64,000 bases of DNA, from contig NZ_SDDZ01000004.1 in NCBI RefSeq assembly GCF_004115975.1, positions 248,001-312,000 of the forward strand, written 5' to 3'. This stretch comes from Gelidibacter gilvus (GTDB lineage Bacteria > Bacteroidota > Bacteroidia > Flavobacteriales > Flavobacteriaceae). Below the pieces are notes generated by a model, which was given only the letters and a program-made list of their open reading frames with translations, did not search any database and was not told the DNA's origin. A program made the position numbers and the translations under genes. This document shows, in pieces, positions 43,489-51,880 of this stretch (within the stretch, counting starts at the first letter, position 1; every line of letters begins with the position of its first letter).

Positions 43489-44307
43489 ATGACATTACAC
43501 GAAGCGATACAACAAGCCTTATTAAAAGCAGGGAAATCCTTAACTGTTTCAGAAATTGCGGACGTTTTAAATGCAAATAGTTGGTACAGTAAAAAAGATG
43601 GCTCCGACATAAAAAGTAGTCAGGTTGCGGCGCGGGTAAAAAGTAATTCGCATCTTTTTAGTAATATGAATAACCTTATTGGTTTAAAAACTACCCTGGG
43701 TCTCGTTGCACAAAAATCGGTGCCAAAGCAAAAGCAGATTGCTGTAAAGAATATTGGCTTGGATGATAACTTGCTGATGAAAGTGCTGATCAATGAAAAG
43801 AACTTCAAATCCATTGAGGCGTGTGAGCAGAACATCCCGGATGCGCCAGGACTTTATTGCGTGCGCATCAAAGATCCGAAAGCATTGGATGCTGTCTTTT
43901 TAAATGTTTTAACCGAACGGAATCATACCATCTTATATATCGGCGTAGCTTCCAAAAGTTTACAAAAAAACTTTTTTGAGGAAGAATTGAGGGCTAAAGG
44001 ACACGGTACGTTTTTCCGGACCATCGGGGCCGTTCTTGGTTATGTACCAGAGGAAGGCTCACTCGTAGGGAAGAGCAATCAAAACAATTATAAGTTTTCT
44101 TCTGACCATGAGGAAGAAATTATAAAATGGATTGAAGAACATCTGATTTTTAATTGGATTGCCACCACCACCGATCTACATGCCGTACAGGCCAAGTTAA
44201 TTAAAGAACATTTGCCTTTGTTAAACCTTGCTGGAAATCCAGGCGTGATCAATAATATCAGGGTTTTAAGGAATAAGTGCAAGGCCATTGCCCGCGGAAC
44301 TAAATAA
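43489..44307 (+). CDS. HARE-HTH / GIY-YIG nuclease
   Basis: A 272-residue two-domain protein. Residues 1-68 form a HARE-HTH winged-helix domain (MTLHEAIQQALLKAGKSLTV, then SEIADVLNANSWYSKKDGSD and SQVAARVKSNSHLF), a DNA-binding module known from HB1/ASXL proteins and restriction endonucleases. Residues about 115-250 are a divergent GIY-YIG nuclease: GLYCVRIKD, then TILYIGVASKSL, a basic helix, the RTIGAVLGY strand, and Glu-containing AKLIKEHLPLLN near the end. It sits between a decayed 5' copy and the intact copy of the next gene, a strong hint of insertion by duplication. A restriction or homing role is plausible; no methylase partner adjoins it. Confidence 0.78.
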   Translation: MTLHEAIQQALLKAGKSLTVSEIADVLNANSWYSKKDGSDIKSSQVAARVKSNSHLFSNMNNLIGLKTTLGLVAQKSVPKQKQIAVKNIGLDDNLLMKVLINEKNFKSIEACEQNIPDAPGLYCVRIKDPKALDAVFLNVLTERNHTILYIGVASKSLQKNFFEEELRAKGHGTFFRTIGAVLGYVPEEGSLVGKSNQNNYKFSSDHEEEIIKWIEEHLIFNWIATTTDLHAVQAKLIKEHLPLLNLAGNPGVINNIRVLRNKCKAIARGTK

Positions 44308-44310
44308 GCA

Positions 44311-44443
44311 CTTGTTGGTGTTTAACTACTATTGTTGGTGACTGCCAGCCTATGTTGGTGTTTTCCACCAACAAATTAAATCGCCATTGTTGGCCTTTTC
44401 CACGAACAATGAATCGCCGTTGTTGGTGTTTTCCACCAACGAT
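44311..44443. repeat. Cluster of ATTGTTGGTG hairpin repeats (copy 3)
   Basis: Between the HARE-HTH/GIY-YIG gene and the lipoprotein gene lie two lone left arms (44311, 44331) and three full hairpins of varying quality: TGTTGGTG/CACCAACA at 44353-44373, ATTGTTGGCC/CACGAACAAT at 44386-44410, and GTTGTTGGTG/CACCAACGAT around TTTTC near 44419-44443. It is the largest cluster of this family in the window. Confidence 0.8.
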
Positions 44444-44618
44444 GAATTCTATTGTCCTAACAATATCCAGTATTTAAAACGCCCATCCCCACATCATCCC
44501 AAAACATTGGCTTTGAGCTTTAAATTTATGTCGTGTTCTTTTTGTTAATACATTTTGAATGCTGGATTTAAAGTTTAAAATTTGCCGAATTATAAGTCCT
44601 AAGTCTATGTCTTTCAAA

Positions 44619-46286
44619 ATGAAATCTGTTTTGCTACTTCTTTTCTTTGTTGTCGCACTGCATTCTTGTAAATCCCCCAAAGTGGTCTCAAGACCTGCAC
44701 CTCCAAAAAGGGATGTGCCAAGGGTAGTGGCAAAGCCTAAACCGCCACGTCCTGAAATCAAAAAAGAAGTTAAAGTGGAGGTTGCAAAAGAGATCAAAGA
44801 GGAAATTAAAGCCGAAACCTATGCAGAAGTAGTACCACAATTCAAACAGAGTCCTTATGTTATGCGCGAATTTAGGGCGGCGTGGATTGCGACCGTGGCG
44901 AACATCAACTGGCCAAGTAAGTCTGGGCTGTCTACACAACAACAGAAGGATGAAGCTATAAAATTATTGGATTTCTTAAAAGCCCACAATTATAATGCGG
45001 TGATCTTTCAAGCCCGACCTCAGGCAGACGCGTTATATCAAAGTCATTTGGAACCTTGGTCTTTCTTTCTGTCGGGAGAAGTGGGGAAAGCACCATCACC
45101 GTTGTATGATCCGTTGCAGTTTTGGATAGAGGCGGCCCACGACAGGGGCATGGAACTGCATGTTTGGTTGAACCCGTATCGGGCGCATCACAGTACAGGC
45201 GGTGCAGTGGTGCCAAAATCTTTGGTGAAATCACGTCCGGAGCTTATGGTGCCTTTAAAAAATGGCATGTGGTGGATGGATCCTTCAAAGAAAGCCACAC
45301 AAGACCATTCTGCAGCGGTCGTGATGGACATTTTGAAAAGATATGACGTGGATGGGATTCATTTTGATGATTATTTTTATCCTTATGCGTCTTATAACGG
45401 CGGAAAGGACTTCCCCGATGCCGAAAGTTACCAGCATTATTTAAAAGCAGGAGGAAAGCTTTCCAAACCCGATTGGCGAAGAGCTGCGGTGAATGGCTTT
45501 GTGAAGCGCATCTATCAAGAAATTAAAGCTGAAAAGCCAGAAGTAAAGTTTGGCATCAGTCCGTTTGGAATTTGGCGCCCTGGGTACCCAGAATCCGTTT
45601 TGGGCATGGACCAATACGACGAACTGTATGCAGATGCAAAGCTGTGGTTGAACGAAGGGTGGATTGATTATTTTACGCCTCAGCTGTATTGGAAAATCAA
45701 TCAAGTAGGTCAGAGTTTTCCGGCATTACTGGGATGGTGGGAAAGTGAAAATACTCAGAACCGTCATTTATGGCCTGGAATTCGAATTGATTATGGTGGC
45801 GATGCCGCCAATGTGGATGAAACCATCAATCAGATCATGTTAACGCGTAGCACGGGTGCCGAGAGTAAGGGCACCGCACATTGGAGTATTAGTCCGCTGT
45901 TGAAATATCCAAACTTGTCAAGAGCTTTGGTGGATGGACCGTACAAAAAACAGGCCTTAGTGCCCGCAAGTCCGTGGCTCCATACAACACTGCCTGAGGC
46001 GCCTATAGTAGGCACCACCATTGAGGGAGACAATGTATCGATTACTTGGAGTCATCCAGAATCCCCATCTGTTTTCAATTGGGTGGTCTTCTATAAATAT
46101 GCGGGCGACTGGGATTATGTGATTTTGGACAGTAAGAAAACCACCATCCAATTACCTCTTTATTCAGAAATATTGGGGCATAGGGAGCCACTGTTGGTCG
46201 TAGGTGTCACTGCCGTAGATAAAACTGGAAATCAGAGTAGCTTCCACAACATTGAAATAGGAGCAAAATTGTTTGGGGCGTTTTAA
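44619..46286 (+). CDS. Glycosyl hydrolase-like 10 (GHL10/DUF187, YngK type) lipoprotein
   Basis: The ATG at 44619 gives the lipoprotein signal MKSVLLLLFFVVALHSC (Cys17); ATGs at 44607 and 44559 are alternatives. A Lys/Pro/Glu-rich linker (about 20-75) follows. The GHL10 domain (about 85-400) opens EFRAAWIATVANINWPSK and includes FQARPQADALY, LHVWLNPYRA, VDGIHFDDYFYP and FGISPFGIWRPG, typical of these TIM-barrel hydrolases thought to act on glycans of the wall. A fibronectin III-like domain ends the protein (about 470-555). It is followed by the NamZ gene in the same direction, in keeping with a wall-turnover role. Confidence 0.87.
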   Translation: MKSVLLLLFFVVALHSCKSPKVVSRPAPPKRDVPRVVAKPKPPRPEIKKEVKVEVAKEIKEEIKAETYAEVVPQFKQSPYVMREFRAAWIATVANINWPSKSGLSTQQQKDEAIKLLDFLKAHNYNAVIFQARPQADALYQSHLEPWSFFLSGEVGKAPSPLYDPLQFWIEAAHDRGMELHVWLNPYRAHHSTGGAVVPKSLVKSRPELMVPLKNGMWWMDPSKKATQDHSAAVVMDILKRYDVDGIHFDDYFYPYASYNGGKDFPDAESYQHYLKAGGKLSKPDWRRAAVNGFVKRIYQEIKAEKPEVKFGISPFGIWRPGYPESVLGMDQYDELYADAKLWLNEGWIDYFTPQLYWKINQVGQSFPALLGWWESENTQNRHLWPGIRIDYGGDAANVDETINQIMLTRSTGAESKGTAHWSISPLLKYPNLSRALVDGPYKKQALVPASPWLHTTLPEAPIVGTTIEGDNVSITWSHPESPSVFNWVVFYKYAGDWDYVILDSKKTTIQLPLYSEILGHREPLLVVGVTAVDKTGNQSSFHNIEIGAKLFGAF

Positions 46287-46516
46287 ATCGGTCAACTGAC
46301 TTTTGGGAAAACGCTGGGTTGGCATATTTCGACAACTGATCTGAAATAAATTCCTTTTTTGAAATGCCCATTTCATGAGCCAGCAAGTGCTTGCTGTAGG
46401 CTTTTACCAGCGTGAGGGAGGAGAGAAATGGATGCGTTTTTCAAGAAGATGTTAGTGCCCGAGGTGACTATTTCATTATTTTCATTACCTTTATTTTCAA
46501 TCGGTAACCATAAATT

Positions 46517-47725
46517 ATGAAAACAATTATAATGGCCCTTCTAGCCGTGTTTATATACGCCACCTCGGTATTACCTGGTCGCGTTCCAATAGAAAATCAA
46601 GAAATAAAGACTGGTGCCGAGCAAACGCACTTATACCTTCCCTTATTAAAGAACAAACGGGTTGCCATTTTGGCCAATCAGACCTCGATTATCGGCAAAT
46701 CACATCTGGTAGATAGCTTAAGTCAATTGGGGGTCAACATTGTTAAGGTTTTCGGACCTGAGCATGGCTTTCGAGGCGATGCCAGCGCGGGCGCAAAAGT
46801 GGAAGATGCCATTGATCCCGCCACCGGAATTCCGATCATCTCCTTATACGGTAAGAAAAATAAGCCAAGTGATGCAGATCTTCAGGATGTCGATATTCTT
46901 ATTTATGATTTACAGGATGTGGGCGTCCGCTTTTATACCAACATCAATGCCTTGGCGCGGTTAATGGAAGCTTGTCAACAGAATAATAAGCCCTTATTGA
47001 TCTTAGATCGTCCCAATCCCAATGGGTATTTAATTGACGGTCCCGTGCTCGACATGAAGTATAAATCGGGGATTGGGATGTTTCCCATTCCCATGGCCCA
47101 CGGCTTGACCGTAGGAGAGTTTGCCTTGATGGCTAATGGTGAAGGCTGGTTGAAAGATGCGGTCAAAGCAGAAATCCAAATCATTCCCGTGGCCAATTAT
47201 GATCACGATTTGCCTTATGTGCTTCCGGTTCCCCCGTCCCCAAACTTAAATACGCAACAGTCCGTTTTATTATATCCTAGTCTCTGCATGTTTGAAGGGA
47301 TTTACATCAATCACGGCAGGGGTACTTATCATCCGTTTGCGGTCTTGGGCAGTCCAGCCTATAAAGGTATTTATGATTTCAGCTTTACACCAACGGGAAT
47401 CAAAGGGATGGCCGAGACACCACTATTTATGGATGACGTATGCTACGGAATTGATTTACGCAACTATGACACGGCGCTGTTAAGGGAACGAAAACAAATA
47501 AATTTTGATTGGATAAAAGAACTCTACAAAGCGCATCCAAATAAAGAACAGTTTTTTGACTCCAAACTGAGCAATCAAATGAACAGCATCGAAATCCAGA
47601 TTGGACGTGGCGATTTTAGGCAGCAAATCATTGATGATATCCCTATGGCAACAATCAGGGCCGGTTGGGAACCTGAATTAAACGCCTATAAGAAAATGCG
47701 TTTAAAGTATCTGCTATATCCGTGA
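46517..47725 (+). CDS. namZ: Exo-beta-N-acetylmuramidase NamZ family (DUF1343)
   Basis: A 402-residue exported enzyme (signal MKTIIMALLAVFIYATSV). DUF1343 proteins release MurNAc from the non-reducing ends of peptidoglycan fragments (GH171). Family segments are ILANQTSIIGKSHLVDSL, FGPEHGFRGDASAGAKVEDA, DLQDVGVRFYTN, DRPNPNGYLIDGPVLD and HGLTVGEFA, and the C-terminal PSPNLNTQQSVLLYPSLCMFEG. Catalytic Glu is probably that of GPEHGF. The length is usual for the family. It follows the GHL10 gene after 230 bases and may work with the amidase at 10.7 kb in wall-fragment use. Confidence 0.9.
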   Translation: MKTIIMALLAVFIYATSVLPGRVPIENQEIKTGAEQTHLYLPLLKNKRVAILANQTSIIGKSHLVDSLSQLGVNIVKVFGPEHGFRGDASAGAKVEDAIDPATGIPIISLYGKKNKPSDADLQDVDILIYDLQDVGVRFYTNINALARLMEACQQNNKPLLILDRPNPNGYLIDGPVLDMKYKSGIGMFPIPMAHGLTVGEFALMANGEGWLKDAVKAEIQIIPVANYDHDLPYVLPVPPSPNLNTQQSVLLYPSLCMFEGIYINHGRGTYHPFAVLGSPAYKGIYDFSFTPTGIKGMAETPLFMDDVCYGIDLRNYDTALLRERKQINFDWIKELYKAHPNKEQFFDSKLSNQMNSIEIQIGRGDFRQQIIDDIPMATIRAGWEPELNAYKKMRLKYLLYP

Positions 47726-47746
47726 AGCAGCACACGTAAAATTAAA

Positions 47747-47774
47747 AAAGCAGCTACAAAAATGTAGCTGCTTT
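47747..47774. terminator. Bidirectional intrinsic terminator
   Basis: A perfect 12-bp stem AAAGCAGCTACA / TGTAGCTGCTTT with an AAAA loop. On the minus strand it follows the tRNA and ends in six U; on the plus strand it follows namZ by 22 bases with a weaker U-tract. It probably ends both convergent transcripts. Confidence 0.85.
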
Positions 47775-47783
47775 ATTATCAAG

Positions 47784-47857
47784 TAGCGAGAAGGGGGCAC
47801 GATCCCCTGACCTCCGGGTTATGAATCCGACGCTCTAACCAACTGAGCTACCTCGCC
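47784..47857 (-). tRNA. tRNA-Met (CAU anticodon)
   Basis: A complete cloverleaf on the minus strand. The acceptor stem pairs GGCGAGG with TCTCGCT (two G-U pairs), the D arm contains AGCTCAGTTGGTTAGAGC, the anticodon loop TTCATAA has CAU at 47821-47823, and the T arm is AGGGG/CCCCT. No CCA is encoded. It matches elongator tRNA-Met rather than initiator, since the first pair is standard; a tRNA-Ile2 with lysidine is the alternative for CAU but the body resembles Met. Confidence 0.85.
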
Positions 47858-48095
47858 ATTACTTATTTTATAACTCCCACCAGATAGTGTATCCACTGTT
47901 TCCTTTTCGAAGCTGACTTCGGTTTGGACTGACAACCCATAAGGCCGTAGTGCCATAATTTAAGGCTGCAAATATAAAAACAATATTAATCTCACCAAAC
48001 ATTAAAACCATAAAAATTCGATAAAATTATTTTAGTCAATTTGTCTTTAAACTAAACAATTAATTCTATATTGAGCGAGTTAACAAAATAGATCT

Positions 48096-48486
48096 ATGCA
48101 AGAAAAAATTAAATTTGAATTGGAGTTCCCCATTCAGTCATCTCCTCAACTTTTATATCAATATATCGACGCCGTCAGGCTTATCTGAGTGGTTTGCAGA
48201 CAACGTAAACTCACGCGGGGAGTTGTTTACCTTTATATGGAATGATAGCGAAGAGAAGGCAAAGTTACTCAGTAAAAAAAGTGGTGAGCGCATCAAATTC
48301 AGATGGATGGTTGATGAGGATGAAGGCGACTCTTATTATTTTGAAATCAGAATACAGGTGGATGAGATTACTAAAGACGTGTCAATTATAGTTACTGATT
48401 TTATCGATGAAGATGAAGTGGAAGAAGCTAAAATGCTCTGGGAAAATCAAATCTCCGATTTAAAGCAGGTTTTAGGCTCTGCTTAG
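48096..48486 (+). pseudogene. START-like (SRPBCC-type) protein gene with a 2-bp frameshift
   Basis: The gene starts at the ATG at 48096 (MQEKIKFELEFPIQSSPQLLYQYI) and should continue STPSGLSEWFADNVNSRGE, the conserved flavobacterial START-like sequence. The second part is present but in another frame, with a stop soon after the break (DAVRLI*). The switch lies at 48159-48167, in CAATATATCG. Adding one TA to this tract restores a continuous protein of about 130 residues. The gene is otherwise intact to 48486. It is either a true frameshift by slippage in the TA tract or a sequencing error. Confidence 0.8.
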
Positions 48487-48508
48487 GCGGACTCTTTTTT
48501 ATAAATAG

Positions 48509-48548
48509 TATATTTGTCTCGATTTTTAAAAACTTCGAGACTTTTTTT
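48509..48548 (+). promoter_or_regulatory. Promoter box and terminator-like hairpin directly before the aminotransferase
   Basis: The -7 box TATATTTG (48509-48516) leads into stem GTCTCGA (48516-48522), which pairs with TCGAGAC (48535-48541), followed by seven T up to the ATG at 48549. It probably ends the START-like transcript; the U-tract abuts the start codon of the next gene. Confidence 0.6.
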
Positions 48549-49394
48549 ATGGTTAATTTTAACGGTACCCTTCACAACGCTTCTTCAAATTTATTGTCTC
48601 TTGAAAATAGAGGGTATGCCTATGGCGATGCTCTCTTTGAAACCATTAAGGTAGTTCATGGAAAAATCCTGTTTTGGGAAGATCATTACTTTAGATTAAT
48701 GGCTTCCATGCGAATTTTGAGGATGGAAATCCCTATGAATTTTACCATGGAATTCATAGAAAGTGAAATCTTAAAGACGGTTGACGCCAATCAATTATTG
48801 AAGGCTACAGCAAGGGTACGCATGAATGTCCATCGGGTGGAAGGCGGAAAGTATACGCCGTCGTCCAATGATATCGGTTATAATATCCTCACGGAAAGAT
48901 TGGCCTCTGATTTTTTTGATTTAAATACAGATGCCTACACGGTGGAATTATTCAAGGATTTTTATGTGGCTCCCGGTCTGTTGTCAACCTTAAAGAGCAA
49001 CAACAGGAACATTAATATCTTGGGAAGTATTTTTGCCAAGGAAAATAATTTTGAGAACTGTTTGCTGTTAAATACGGATAAAACAGTGGTTGAGGCATTA
49101 AATGGAAACTTGTTTTTGGTGAAAGACAGAGTGATTAAAACGCCACCATTGTCTGAAGGATGCCTAAAAGGTATTATGAGAAAGCAAATTATGGAGCTGG
49201 TTGAAAAGCTTGAGGGCTATGTTTTAGAAGAAACTTCTATTTCGCCATTTGAACTTCAAAAGGCCGATGAATTATTTATAACCAATTGTATTGTTGGAAT
49301 TCAGCCAATTACAAAATATAGAAAAAAAGAATTTACAGCAGAGGTTTCAAAACTGCTCATAGAAAAACTCAATACAAAGATTAGGCTCTCTTAG
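48549..49394 (+). CDS. Class IV (fold-type IV) PLP aminotransferase
   Basis: A 281-residue PLP enzyme of the branched-chain/D-amino acid aminotransferase or aminodeoxychorismate lyase group. The N-terminal NGTLHNASSNLLSLENRGYAYGDALFETIKVV is typical. The Schiff-base Lys is in LLSTLKSNNR (about 158), and the PLP-phosphate region is FITNCIVGIQPI. Sequence does not separate aminotransferase from PabC-type lyase. Its stop overlaps the convergent YqgE gene by 4 bases. Confidence 0.85.
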   Translation: MVNFNGTLHNASSNLLSLENRGYAYGDALFETIKVVHGKILFWEDHYFRLMASMRILRMEIPMNFTMEFIESEILKTVDANQLLKATARVRMNVHRVEGGKYTPSSNDIGYNILTERLASDFFDLNTDAYTVELFKDFYVAPGLLSTLKSNNRNINILGSIFAKENNFENCLLLNTDKTVVEALNGNLFLVKDRVIKTPPLSEGCLKGIMRKQIMELVEKLEGYVLEETSISPFELQKADELFITNCIVGIQPITKYRKKEFTAEVSKLLIEKLNTKIRLS

Positions 49395-49951
49395 TTGTAA
49401 TTGGGGTTTTCGGGTGCATTTGACCAAATGCTGTATTCGCCACCTAATTCCAACATCTTTTCTTTCCAAAAACTGTCGTCCTTTTTCTCAATAATGGCTT
49501 TTTTGTAGATGTTTTCAGTAACGATCCAGGAATTGGTTTCCAATTCACTTTCCAATTGAGAGGGTTCCCATCCAGAATACCCTAGAAAAAAGCGAATATC
49601 GCAACGTTTGATCTGTCCGTTATTAATGAGCGTTAGTACCACATCAAAATCGCCACCCCAATAAATACCCAAAGAAATCTCAATGCTCTCAGGTATTAAG
49701 TCTGGAATTTTGTGTATAAAATAGAGGTTATCCTGTTCAACAGGACCGCCATTATATACTTTAAACGCGGCTTTTGTGTCTGGCACTAAGTCTTTTAAGG
49801 TGTATTTTAAAGGTTTATTTAATATAAAACCTACGGATCCTTCACTGGTATGGTCTGCCAGTAAAATAACAGAGCGATTAAAAGATGTATCACCAATAAT
49901 GGAGGGTTCGGCTATCAGAAGGTGTCCCTTTTCGGGCTTAATTATAATCAT
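49391..49951 (-). CDS. YqgE/AlgH family protein (UPF0301)
   Basis: A 186-residue protein of the UPF0301/DUF179 family. The conserved start KGHLLIAEPSIIGDTSFNRSVILLADHTSEGSVGFILNKP and the GYSGWEPSQLESELETNSW segment are both present. The family has a compact alpha/beta fold; its function is not settled, although AlgH was linked to alginate regulation in Pseudomonas. It is transcribed toward the aminotransferase and lies 122 bases from the HU gene's end. Confidence 0.9.
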   Translation of the reverse strand: MIIIKPEKGHLLIAEPSIIGDTSFNRSVILLADHTSEGSVGFILNKPLKYTLKDLVPDTKAAFKVYNGGPVEQDNLYFIHKIPDLIPESIEISLGIYWGGDFDVVLTLINNGQIKRCDIRFFLGYSGWEPSQLESELETNSWIVTENIYKKAIIEKKDDSFWKEKMLELGGEYSIWSNAPENPNYN

Positions 49952-50024
49952 AAGTCATGATTTTGTAATTAAATCTAAAACATATTTTCTGAAAAACCAA
50001 TAGATTTGTTAAAAATTTCACAAA

Positions 50025-50054
50025 AAAAGTCCACTCGACTGTGAGTGGACTTTT
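50025..50054 (-). terminator. Intrinsic terminator of the HU gene
   Basis: On the minus strand AAAAGTCCACTC pairs perfectly with GAGTGGACTTTT around a 6-base loop and continues in a T-run. It starts 20 bases after the HU stop. Confidence 0.88.
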
Positions 50055-50073
50055 AAATATATCTAATGTGATC

Positions 50074-50346
50074 TTAGTTTACAGCGCTGCTCAAATCTGA
50101 ACCAGCTTTAAACTTTACTACGTTTTTAGCTTTGATTTGGATAGTCTCACCTGATTGTGGGTTTCTTCCTTCTCTTGCTGATCTTTTAGAAACTGACCAA
50201 GATCCAAATCCTACTAAAGATACTCTATCGCCTTTCTTTAAAGAACCTTCAATATCAGTTAATAAAGAATCTAATGCTTTTTTTGCCGCTGCTTTAGTAA
50301 TACCAGCATTTTCAGCCATTCCATTGATTAAATCTGTTTTGTTCAT
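50074..50346 (-). CDS. HU family DNA-binding protein
   Basis: A 90-residue nucleoid protein. The N-terminal helices MNKTDLINGMAENAGITKAAAKKALDSLL and the beta arm with VSLVGFGSWSVSKRSAREGRNPQSGETIQI, including the conserved R-x-x-R-N-P tip, are complete. It acts as a dimer that bends DNA. Its own promoter (50407-50436) and terminator (50025-50054) flank it, so it is monocistronic. One of several HU/IHF-type genes expected in such genomes. Confidence 0.95.
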   Translation of the reverse strand: MNKTDLINGMAENAGITKAAAKKALDSLLTDIEGSLKKGDRVSLVGFGSWSVSKRSAREGRNPQSGETIQIKAKNVVKFKAGSDLSSAVN

Positions 50347-50406
50347 AAAATTATAATTTTAATTATTAAATAAATAGTTGAGATAACATTTTGTCAAATC
50401 CTCATA

Positions 50407-50436
50407 CAAAATTATACGGAATATTCGTTTACGCAA
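50407..50436 (-). promoter_or_regulatory. HU gene promoter
   Basis: On the minus strand a TTG (50436-50434) and -7 box TAATTTTG (50414-50407) are separated by 19 bases, the spacing expected of the Bacteroidetes sigma factor. It predicts a leader of about 55 A/T-rich bases before the HU ATG. Confidence 0.7.
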
Positions 50437-50540
50437 GTAATGACAAGGGAAATGCGAATTTTTGTTGATAACTTTGGCCATTTGTTAATAAACCGGATGC
50501 CTTTCAATGGATTTGTTGCAATATCAATGTTCATAAGGGT

Positions 50541-51494
50541 TTACAGCATTTTGTCATCTTCGGAAAAATTGAAACCATTCAATAGCGACTTGATATCCAT
50601 TTTTCGCTTCCCAGGGAGCTGCATTTCATTGATAAAAAGATAACCTCCTTTGACTGCGACTTTTAACTCGTTTTTGTTCGAAATGAGCGTTCCAACCGAT
50701 TCTGAATGGGAGATGCTCTCTTTAGAAACACCAAATAATTTCACGGTTAAATTCCCATCCTTCGTTTTAAGATAGCTCCAAGCTCCAGGAAACGGATTCA
50801 GACCCCTGATTTTGTTGTAGATGGCATCCAAATCTTTAGTCCAGTCAATTTGACTATTGTCCTTATTGAGTTTGTACGCCGTTTTTGGCTGTTCCACTTT
50901 GGGTTGGATCGTCGTCTTGACCTTTCCGCTTTCTATCAGTTTTAAAGTGTCAATGACCAATTCACTTCCTATACTTTGTAGAGTATCATGTAAGGTACCT
51001 ACGGTTTCGTCGTCTTTAATGGCTACTTCTTTTTGCAGGATGATGGCGCCCGTGTCAATTTTATCATCGATAAAGAAGGTGGTCACACCCGTTTTTTTCT
51101 CGCCATTGATTACCGCCCAATGTATTGGAGCAGCACCCCGGTAATCGGGTAGAAGGGAAGCGTGGAGATTGAAAGTGCCGTAGGATGGCATTCTCCAGAC
51201 CACCTCGGGCAACATTCTAAAGGCAACCACAATCTGTACATTGGCTTGTAATGATTTTAGTTCGGATAGAAATCCTTCATCTTTTAAATTGGTGGGCTGA
51301 AGGATTCTTAAGTTTTGTGAAAGGGCATATGTTTTCACATCAGACTGGTGCAGTTTTTGTCCACGACCCGCTGGTCGGTCGGGTGCTGTGATGACACCTA
51401 CAATCTGATAATCGTTTTCAACCAATAGTTTTAGAGTGGCCACCGCAAATTCTGGCGTGCCCATAAATACAATTCTTAAATCATTCTTTTTCAT
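50541..51494 (-). CDS. fmt: Methionyl-tRNA formyltransferase
   Basis: A 317-residue enzyme that formylates initiator Met-tRNA with 10-formyl-THF. The formyltransferase core includes the early RIVFMGTPEFAVATLKLLVE, the conserved NLHASLLPDYRGAAPIHWAVINGEKKTGVT loop with catalytic Asn, His and the following Asp (IDDKIDTGAII). The C-terminal OB-like domain covers about 205-310 (IRGLNPFPGAWSYL). The normal length. It is transcribed away from a 23-bp tandem array that begins 29 bases before its ATG. Confidence 0.95.
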   Translation of the reverse strand: MKKNDLRIVFMGTPEFAVATLKLLVENDYQIVGVITAPDRPAGRGQKLHQSDVKTYALSQNLRILQPTNLKDEGFLSELKSLQANVQIVVAFRMLPEVVWRMPSYGTFNLHASLLPDYRGAAPIHWAVINGEKKTGVTTFFIDDKIDTGAIILQKEVAIKDDETVGTLHDTLQSIGSELVIDTLKLIESGKVKTTIQPKVEQPKTAYKLNKDNSQIDWTKDLDAIYNKIRGLNPFPGAWSYLKTKDGNLTVKLFGVSKESISHSESVGTLISNKNELKVAVKGGYLFINEMQLPGKRKMDIKSLLNGFNFSEDDKML

Positions 51495-51522
51495 GTGCTT
51501 AAATTTATTGATTTTTAATGGT

Positions 51523-51798
51523 CATACTTCGACAAGCTCAGCAACCATACTTCGACAAGCTCAGCAACCATACTTCGACAAGCTCAGCAACCATACTTCG
51601 ACAAGCTCAGCAACCATACTTCGACAAGCTCAGCAACCATACTTCGACAAGCTCAGCAACCATACTTCGACAAGCTCAGCAACCATACTTCGACAAGCTC
51701 AGCAACCATACTTCGACAAGCTCAGCAACCATACTTCGACAAGCTCAGCAACCATACTTCGAGAAGCTCAGCTACCATACTTCTACAAGTTCACCAAT
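51523..51798. repeat. 23-bp tandem array, 12 units (CATACTTCGACAAGCTCAG...)
   Basis: Ten identical units of CATACTTCGACAAGCTCAG plus CAAC run from 51523 to 51752, then two mutated units to 51798, followed by a looser half-unit with CACTTCGCTCAGCACAG. The word CTTCGACAAGCTCAG is a common dispersed palindrome-like word in flavobacteria. Because 3 x 23 is 69, two open frames pass through the array; they are not genes. The array occupies the space where an fmt promoter would be expected. Confidence 0.95.
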
Positions 51799-51880
51799 CA
51801 TAATTCCACTTCGCTCAGCACAGGCATGTAGTTCGCAAATAATTATTCCACTCGGTGTTGAAGTTTTTAGCATGCTCGGT

